From NCBI RefSeq assembly GCF_009708175.1, contig NZ_WMBB01000007.1, positions 372,001 through 436,000 of the forward strand: a stretch of 64,000 nt of DNA, given 5' to 3'. Each line of letters starts with the position of its first letter. Position 1 is the first letter of the stretch. Origin of the DNA: Nocardia aurantiaca. GTDB taxonomy: Bacteria > Actinomycetota > Actinomycetes > Mycobacteriales > Mycobacteriaceae. Below the pieces are notes generated by a model. The model worked only from the letters and a program-made list of their open reading frames with translations. It had not been told where the DNA came from and did no database searches. Below are positions 58,908 through 64,000 of this stretch, in pieces. Position numbers and translations under genes: made by a program.

Positions 58908-60068
58908 TCAGCGGGGTCCGCGCAGCACGCGGCGTGCGATGGACCAGCGCAGCACTTCCGAGGGCCCCTCGTAGATGCGGAATGCCCTGGCCTCCACCAG
59001 GAATCGAGCGACCAGGTGGTCCTCGCAGACGCCGAGGCCGCCGTGCAGCTGCACGGCGCGGTCCAGCACGCGCCAGACCGCCTCGGAGACGAAGGTTTTC
59101 GCGACCGAGGTCTCGTGGCGGGCCTGCGGGGAGGCCGGTCCGCAGACATCGACGGTCTCGGCGACGGTGCGCACCAGGCTGCGGGCGGCCGCGATATCGA
59201 TCTCGTTATCGGCGACCAGGCCCTGGGCGATGCCGTGTTCGGCGATCGGAACGCCGAAAGCCGAACGGCGCGTGATGTGTTCGACGGTCAGCTGCTGCGC
59301 GCGCACGGCCAGGCCCAGCCAGTTCATGCAGAACACCAGCCGCGAGGGCGCGAGCCGGACCTGCGCCAGCTCCAGGCCGCGCCCCACCTCGCCGAGCACG
59401 GCGGCATCGGGCACCTCGCAGTCGACGAACTCGACCTCGCAGTGGCCGCCGGGAGCGCTGGTGTGATCCAGGGTCGGCATGCGGCGACCCACCCGCAGAC
59501 CGGGATTGTCCTGATCGACCAGGAACATGGTGGGCCCGTCGGTGGTCATGGCCACGCAGATGGTGAAGGCCGCGCCGTTCGCGCCGGTGGTGAAGTGCTT
59601 GGCGCCGTTGATGACCCAGCCGTCATCGGTCTCGTGGGCGACGGTGCGCAGCATGCGCGGATCCGATCCCGCCCCGGGGGCGGGCTCTGTCAGGGCAATG
59701 GCCGAACGCACCTCGCCCGAGGCCAGCGGGGCCAGGTAACGCTCCTGCTGCTCGGCATCGGCGACATGGGCCAGCAGGTGGATATTGCCGTCGTCGGGGG
59801 CCCAGGCATTGACCGCGAGCGGCCCGAGCAGGCTCGCGCCCGCGGCCTCGAGCACCTGAGCCTGGCCACGGGTGTCCAGGCCCAGGCCACCGTAGCGCGG
59901 GTCGGACAGCGGGCCGAAGACTCCGGCTTCCTTGGCCTTCTTCTGCAGATCCAGCCGCAGGGCGTCGTCGGTGACGCGGCCGCCGGCCACCACCTCGCGT
60001 TCCACCGGGTAGACGTGCTCGGTCACGAATGCTCTGGTCCGTTCGACCAGTTCCGCCACAGCGCTCAT
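58908..60068 (-). CDS. Acyl-CoA dehydrogenase
   Basis: 386 residues. All domains are recognised: N-terminal helical domain to RYGGLGLDTRG, the middle domain SAIALTEPAPGAGSDPRMLRT and GWVINGAKHFTTGA, and the C-terminal AVQLHGGLGVCEDHLVARF, RIYEGPSEVLRWSIARRVL. The catalytic Glu is expected near residue 360 (YEGPSE). It is FAD-dependent and starts the leftward operon of hotdog protein, hydrolase and ABC importer, 26 nt upstream of the hotdog gene. It may degrade acyl groups released from the imported lipid-like substrate. Confidence 0.93.
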   Translation of the reverse strand: MSAVAELVERTRAFVTEHVYPVEREVVAGGRVTDDALRLDLQKKAKEAGVFGPLSDPRYGGLGLDTRGQAQVLEAAGASLLGPLAVNAWAPDDGNIHLLAHVADAEQQERYLAPLASGEVRSAIALTEPAPGAGSDPRMLRTVAHETDDGWVINGAKHFTTGANGAAFTICVAMTTDGPTMFLVDQDNPGLRVGRRMPTLDHTSAPGGHCEVEFVDCEVPDAAVLGEVGRGLELAQVRLAPSRLVFCMNWLGLAVRAQQLTVEHITRRSAFGVPIAEHGIAQGLVADNEIDIAAARSLVRTVAETVDVCGPASPQARHETSVAKTFVSEAVWRVLDRAVQLHGGLGVCEDHLVARFLVEARAFRIYEGPSEVLRWSIARRVLRGPR

Positions 60069-60211
60069 AGCGCCAGTGTCGGCCCGGCACCGCGCATCCC
60101 GGCCGGGCGATCGTCAATGCCTATCGGGCGAATCGACTCCCGCTACCGACGCGCGATCGCCGCCCGGCTCGGACAGGGTTGGGCTCGACACCGACTCCAC
60201 GAGGGGATGCG

Positions 60212-61138
60212 ATGAGCGAGCTGACGGTCCGGGTCACCGACCGGCGGGACGAGGCCGAGGGCGTGTTCGCCCTCGAGCTGGCCGCGGCCGGTCCGGGCGC
60301 GCTGCCGCGGTGGACCCCGGGCGCGCACATCGACGTGCACGCGGAAAGCGTTGGACAGCGACAGTACTCGCTGTGCGGCGATCCCGTCGACGAGCGGCGC
60401 TGGCGCATCGCCATCCTGCGCGAACCGGCCGGCCGCGGCGGCTCCGAGCATCTGTACCGCACCGCGCACCCCGGGACCGAGCTTCGGGTGTCACTGCCGC
60501 GCAACAACTTCGCACTGGTGCCCAGTGCCGAGTACCTGTTCGTGGCGGGCGGGATCGGCATCACGCCGATCCTGCCCATGCTGGCCGCCGCCGAGCGGGC
60601 CGGGGCGCGCTTCAGCCTGTACTACGGTGCGCGCACCCGAGCGCACCTGGCCTTCACCGGCGAGCTCGCCCGATACGAGCGGGTGACTCTGGTGCCGCAG
60701 GACGAAGCCGGGCTGCTGCCGATCGCGGCGCTGCTGGCCGAGACCACCGCGACCGTGTACTGCTGCGGTCCCGCGCCGCTGCTCGACGCCGTCGAGAGCG
60801 AAGGCGCGCGCCGCGGGCTTTCGGTGCACACGGAGCGGTTCACGCCGCGGCGCGTCGACAACGGGGTCGATCGCGCCTTCCAGGTCCGGCTCGCGCGCAG
60901 TGGTCAGGTGCTGTCGGTCGCGGCGGACCGGTCGATCGTCGACGTCCTCGAAGGCGCGGGCGTCGCGATCGTCACCTCCTGCCGGGAGGGCACCTGCGGC
61001 AGCTGTGAGACGACTTTCCTCGAAGGCGAAGTGCAGCACCGTGATTCGGTGCTGTCCGCCGAAGAACGCGCCCGCGGCAGGACCTTGATGCCCTGCGTCT
61101 CGCGGGCGCTCTCCGACGTTCTCGTGCTCGAGCTCTGA
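60212..61138 (+). CDS. Oxygenase reductase with FMN/NAD and 2Fe-2S domains (PDR/VanB-like)
   Basis: 308 residues from ATG 60212, with GAGGGG 5 nt upstream. Order: flavin-binding domain (QYSLCGD), NAD-binding domain (FVAGGIGITPILPMLAAAE and CGPAPLLDAV), then a C-terminal plant-type ferredoxin with the 2Fe-2S motif CREGTCGSCE plus a distal Cys (MPCVSRA). That domain order, flavin-NAD-[2Fe-2S], is characteristic of phthalate dioxygenase reductase and VanB. It would supply electrons to a Rieske oxygenase or P450. No oxygenase is adjacent, but the window has several P450s without a reductase, so it could serve one of those. Confidence 0.92.
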   Translation: MSELTVRVTDRRDEAEGVFALELAAAGPGALPRWTPGAHIDVHAESVGQRQYSLCGDPVDERRWRIAILREPAGRGGSEHLYRTAHPGTELRVSLPRNNFALVPSAEYLFVAGGIGITPILPMLAAAERAGARFSLYYGARTRAHLAFTGELARYERVTLVPQDEAGLLPIAALLAETTATVYCCGPAPLLDAVESEGARRGLSVHTERFTPRRVDNGVDRAFQVRLARSGQVLSVAADRSIVDVLEGAGVAIVTSCREGTCGSCETTFLEGEVQHRDSVLSAEERARGRTLMPCVSRALSDVLVLEL

Positions 61139-61177
61139 CACGGGAAACACCAAGAAAACACACGCAGAGAGAAACAG

Positions 61178-61864
61178 ATGAGGAACACTGCTGCGGCGTC
61201 CGCGCTGCTCGCTGCCGGACTGTGCATCAGCGCCGGCATTACCGGAACGGCCGGGGCCGACACCCCCGAGGCCGTGAACTACACGGCGACCAGCACCCCG
61301 ACGACCACGATCGTCCGGACCGACGCGGGCTCGATGACCGTCGAGGATGGCGTCTTCAAGATCAAAGCCGCCGACGGCACCGTCCTGGCGGGCACCGAAT
61401 TGTCTTTCCGCGTCGACGATTTCGTCTTCCCGATCGCGGCCGACATCAGCGACCGCACCGCGACCCTGACCCCTCAGTTCGACGAGGCGCACGCGGTCTA
61501 CAAGCCGGTCGCTCTCCCCTACGAGGACCAGGCCCCCTGGAAGACCCAGTACGACCGCGAGCAGGCCGCGTGGGGTCGCATGCGTGACTCCATCGCCCTC
61601 GGCGCCACCATCGGCACCCTGGTCGGCGGGCTCGGCGGCGCGGGCCTGGGCTGCCTGGCGGGCGCGTCGGTCGGTCTCGCCCTCACCGGCGCGCTGGCCA
61701 CGCTGTTCGGCGCGGGTCCGCTGGCCGGTTGCATCGCGGGTGCGGCCGCCGTCGGCTTCCTCGGCACCATCGCGGGCCAGCTGCTCGTCACCGCCCCGGT
61801 CGCCATCGCCGCCGCCATCCAGTACTTCACCACCATCAACCAGCCCTTCACCCCCGCCAAGTAG
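61178..61864 (+). CDS. Secreted glycine-zipper protein
   Basis: 228 residues. Signal peptide MRNTAAASALLAAGLCISAG with an AGA-type cleavage site near residue 26. A beta-rich mid-part (SMTVEDGVFKIKAADGTVLAG, then LSFRVDDFVFPIAADISD) precedes a long hydrophobic Gly/Ala-rich region from ~140 (IALGATIGTLVGGLGGAGLGCLAGASVGLAL and AAAVGFLGTIAGQLLV), resembling a glycine-zipper membrane segment. Proteins of this layout are common in Nocardia and relatives and are uncharacterised. It ends with a strong terminator that also serves the convergent amidohydrolase. Confidence 0.75.
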   Translation: MRNTAAASALLAAGLCISAGITGTAGADTPEAVNYTATSTPTTTIVRTDAGSMTVEDGVFKIKAADGTVLAGTELSFRVDDFVFPIAADISDRTATLTPQFDEAHAVYKPVALPYEDQAPWKTQYDREQAAWGRMRDSIALGATIGTLVGGLGGAGLGCLAGASVGLALTGALATLFGAGPLAGCIAGAAAVGFLGTIAGQLLVTAPVAIAAAIQYFTTINQPFTPAK

Positions 61865-61903
61865 GCGGCACAGGCCCGGCGAACCTCTCGCCCGGGGGAC
61901 ACC

Positions 61904-61940
61904 GACCCCGCCCGGATCTCCGATCCGGGCGGGGTCTTTC
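61904..61940. terminator. Bidirectional terminator between convergent genes
   Basis: Perfect 14-bp stem GACCCCGCCCGGAT (61904-61917) and ATCCGGGCGGGGTC (61923-61936), loop CTCCG, followed by TTTCG on the + strand. It lies between the secreted-protein stop and the amidohydrolase stop. Confidence 0.85.
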
Positions 61941-61942
61941 GT

Positions 61943-62755
61943 TCACACGCCGAAAACGCGGCGGGCATTACCGTCCAGATACAGGTCGCGGGTTTCCTCG
62001 TCGAGGCCCAGGGCGTCGAGACCGTCGAGGGCATGCTGCGGGAAGATCATCGGGTAGTTGGTGCCGAAGAGGACCTTGCGACGGCCGGTGCCGGTCTTCA
62101 AGTACGAAACCAGTTCGGGAGGCAGGCGTTTCGTGGTGTAGGCCGAGGTGTCGATGTAGACGTTGGGGTGTTTGCGGGAGACGGCGATCATCTCCTCGGT
62201 CCACGGGTAGCCGATATGGCCGCAGACGATGGTGAGGTCGGGGAAATCGAGGGCCACCTGGTCGATGTACGGGATCGGGCGGCCCGTTTCGGAGGGGCGC
62301 AGCGGACCGGTGTGGCCGACCTGGGTGCAGAAGGGGATGCCCAGGTCCACGCAGGCCGTGTAGAGGGGGTAGAAGCGGCGGTCGGTGGGCGGGGTCTCCC
62401 ACAGCCACGGGAGTACGCGCAGGGCCTTGAAGTCCTGGTCCCGGACGCGGTGGCGCAGTTCGCGCACCGAGTCCATGGGGCGGCGCAGGTCCACCGAGGC
62501 GATGCCGGAGAAGCGGTCGGGGGCTTCGCGGACCCATTCGGCCACTTCGTCGTTGGAGATGAGAACGCCCTCCGGTGCGGACCAGGCCGACAGGAGGGCG
62601 TGGTCGACGCCCGCCGCGTCCATGGCGGCGAGCGTCGACTTCAGGGGGATGTCGCCGGCGGGGATCTCCGCGCCGGACCAGCGGCGCAGCGAGGCGAACA
62701 TGTCATGGGCGAGAAAGCGGGCCGTGGGGTGCTGGGCCCAGGCGTCGACGGTCAT
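61943..62755 (-). CDS. Amidohydrolase (ACMSD-like metal-dependent TIM barrel)
   Basis: 270 residues. A metal-dependent amidohydrolase-2 barrel: HDMFASLRRWSGAEI near the start, KSTLAAMDAAGVDHALLSAW, FKALRVLPWLWETPP, QVGHTGPLRPS, TIVCGHIGYPWTEEMI, YIDTSAYTTKRLPPELV and GTNYPMIFPQHALDGL. This is the ACMSD/2-hydroxy-decarboxylase subgroup, which uses a single Zn2+ to decarboxylate or hydrolyse aromatic or ring-opened acids. The expected metal ligands (His in GHTG and GHIG, Asp in IDTSAY) are kept. Alone in its unit. Substrate unclear. Confidence 0.9.
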   Translation of the reverse strand: MTVDAWAQHPTARFLAHDMFASLRRWSGAEIPAGDIPLKSTLAAMDAAGVDHALLSAWSAPEGVLISNDEVAEWVREAPDRFSGIASVDLRRPMDSVRELRHRVRDQDFKALRVLPWLWETPPTDRRFYPLYTACVDLGIPFCTQVGHTGPLRPSETGRPIPYIDQVALDFPDLTIVCGHIGYPWTEEMIAVSRKHPNVYIDTSAYTTKRLPPELVSYLKTGTGRRKVLFGTNYPMIFPQHALDGLDALGLDEETRDLYLDGNARRVFGV

Positions 62756-62794
62756 CTGCGCGTGCTCCTTCGCGTTGCGTGATGCCGCCTTCCA

Positions 62795-64000
62795 TCATGC
62801 CGGTGCGCCCACCGGCGCGGTGAGGGAACCGATCAACGCGGTGTCGTGGGTGGCGGCACGGAAGCGCGGATGGTCGAGCACATCATGTAGGAACTCGGCG
62901 GTGGTGGCGACGCCCGCGCCGCGAATCCGGGTCTCCGCCAGGGCGCGCCGCATCCGGGCGATGGCGGTGGCGCGGTCGGGTCCCCACACGATCACCTTGG
63001 CCAGCAGCGAATCATAGTTCGGTGGAATCGAGTAGCCCGCCGAGATATGGGTGTCCACCCGCGTGAACTGGCCTCCCGGCAGTACGCATTCGGTGAGAGT
63101 GCCCGGGGCGGGCGCGAATTCGCGTCCGGGATCCTCGGCATTGACCCGGCATTCGATGGCCACTCCGCGGGGCAGGCCGCCCGGGGGCACGGTCAGCCGT
63201 TCCCCCGCCGCGATGCGCAACTGCTCGGCGACCAGGTCGATACCGGTGATCATCTCGGTGACCGGGTGCTCCACCTGCAGGCGGCAGTTCACCTCCATGA
63301 AGTAGAAGTTGCCGTCGGCGTCCAGCAGGAATTCCACCGTGCCCGCACCGACGTATCCGGCGGCCCGCGCGCCGCGCACCGCCGCCGCGCCGATGCGTTC
63401 GGCCAATTCGGCGGGCAGCCCCGGGGCAGGCGCTTCCTCCACCAGCTTCTGATGCCGTCGCTGCAGCGAGCAGTCGCGCAGCCCCACATGCACCACGCAT
63501 CCGTGCGTGTCCGCCAGGATCTGCGCCTCCACGTGCCGCGCCGGCTCCAGATACCGTTCGATGTACAGCCTGCCGTCGCCGAAGACGGCGGTGGCGCCGG
63601 CACGGGTCTGCTGCCAGGCGGCGGCGAACTCACTCGGATCGCGCACCACCCGCATACCGCGCCCGCCGCCGCCGGCCACCGCCTTGAGAATCACCGGATA
63701 CCCGATATCCCCGGCCAGATCCCGCGCCTCGTCGACCGTCTCCACGGGATCGCGGCTGCCGGGCAGCAGCGGCAGTCCCGCCTCGGCCATCAGGGCCCGA
63801 GCGGTGGACTTGTCACCGAGCCGGGCCATCACCGCGGCCGGAGCGCCGACGAACACGAAGCCCTCCGCCTCGCAGACCTCCGCGAAATCCGGGTTCTCCG
63901 AGAGGAATCCGTAGCCGGGGTGGATGGCATCAGCGCCGGTCGCGCGGGCCGCCTCGATGACGGCGGGAATGTAGAGATAGCTGCGCTTGGCCGGGCTCGG
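62795..64000 (-). CDS. Biotin carboxylase subunit (AccC-like), 5'-truncated
   Basis: 401 residues are present and the frame is open through the right edge; the first visible residues read SPAKRSYLYIPAVIEAARATGADAIHPGYGFLSENPDF, so only the very N-terminus is missing. Features: HPGYGFLSENPDF of the N-domain, ATP-grasp loop KAVAGGGGRGMRVV, the CVVHVGLRDCSLQRRHQKLVEEAP block, FYFMEVNCRLQVEHPVTEMITGIDLV (catalytic Glu/Arg), IECRVNAEDPGREFAPAPG, and a C-terminal AKVIVWGPDRATAIARMRRAL. It ends soon after with no biotin-carrier domain, so it is a separate carboxylase subunit. It carboxylates biotin on a BCCP in an acyl-CoA carboxylase. Confidence 0.96.
   Translation of the reverse strand, partial: PSPAKRSYLYIPAVIEAARATGADAIHPGYGFLSENPDFAEVCEAEGFVFVGAPAAVMARLGDKSTARALMAEAGLPLLPGSRDPVETVDEARDLAGDIGYPVILKAVAGGGGRGMRVVRDPSEFAAAWQQTRAGATAVFGDGRLYIERYLEPARHVEAQILADTHGCVVHVGLRDCSLQRRHQKLVEEAPAPGLPAELAERIGAAAVRGARAAGYVGAGTVEFLLDADGNFYFMEVNCRLQVEHPVTEMITGIDLVAEQLRIAAGERLTVPPGGLPRGVAIECRVNAEDPGREFAPAPGTLTECVLPGGQFTRVDTHISAGYSIPPNYDSLLAKVIVWGPDRATAIARMRRALAETRIRGAGVATTAEFLHDVLDHPRFRAATHDTALIGSLTAPVGAPA

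Noticed and set aside
1..64000. tRNA, rRNA, CRISPR arrays, insertion sequences or prophage
   Set aside because: Nothing was seen by eye: no CCA-ended cloverleaf, no repeat-spacer series, no transposase or integrase-like product. Small RNAs cannot be excluded.

Overview
The window is high-GC actinobacterial DNA, most likely from Nocardia or a close relative in the Mycobacteriales. This is inferred from gene content. A guaB1-type gene followed by two CNNM/CorC-like membrane proteins, with malate synthase G nearby, recalls the Rv1837c-Rv1843c neighbourhood of Mycobacterium tuberculosis. GTG starts, 4-nt ATGA/GTGA overlaps and candidate leaderless promoters are common. No rRNA, tRNA, CRISPR array, IS element or prophage was seen.

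Positions 1-21 kb look like ordinary chromosome. They hold a DEAD-box helicase (cut by the window edge), a cupin protein, guaB1 (probable GMP reductase), a coupled pair of CNNM/CorC-type membrane proteins with a possible upstream leader peptide, CutA, a lipoprotein, a secreted LVIVD beta-propeller coupled to a DUF305 protein, and a class III nucleotide cyclase. An SDR-TetR-acyl-CoA dehydrogenase operon with a 21-bp palindromic operator, malate synthase G, and a WYL regulator divergent from an alpha/beta hydrolase follow.

Positions 21.2-32.3 kb are accessory. A BrnTA-like toxin-antitoxin pair is followed by a ten-gene bidirectional cluster. Leftward it encodes three P450s and a polyether-epoxidase-like flavoprotein. 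Rightward it encodes a fatty acyl-AMP ligase (FAAL), two different soluble diiron proteins, a hotdog thioesterase, an ACP and a cyclopropane-synthase-type methyltransferase. There is no PKS or NRPS, so it looks like a route that loads a free fatty acid on an ACP and then desaturates, methylates and oxidises it.

Positions 32.9-50.1 kb hold a second, stranger cluster. A P450 is convergent with one open frame joining a GT4 glycosyltransferase to a P450. A GT1-like glycosyltransferase is coupled to an ABC-2 permease. Facing them is an eight-gene leftward operon in which all seven junctions are 4-nt overlaps: PEP-synthase/rifampicin-phosphotransferase-like enzyme, FAAL-nucleotidyltransferase fusion, ACP, thioester-reductase-like SDR, NDP-kinase-like protein, AfsA-like protein, nitroreductase and UbiA prenyltransferase. 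I know of no described pathway with this set. It is the best candidate here for an undescribed system, possibly making a prenylated, glycosylated, fatty-acyl-derived small molecule or signal.

Positions 50.2-64 kb return to catabolism and transport: a flavin monooxygenase divergent from a TetR regulator across twin operators, a Ugp/Mal-type ABC importer whose operon includes a cyclic-nucleotide/glycerophosphodiesterase-like metallophosphoesterase, an alpha/beta hydrolase, a hotdog protein and an acyl-CoA dehydrogenase, a 2Fe-2S oxygenase reductase, a secreted glycine-zipper protein, an amidohydrolase, and the 3' part of a biotin carboxylase gene.
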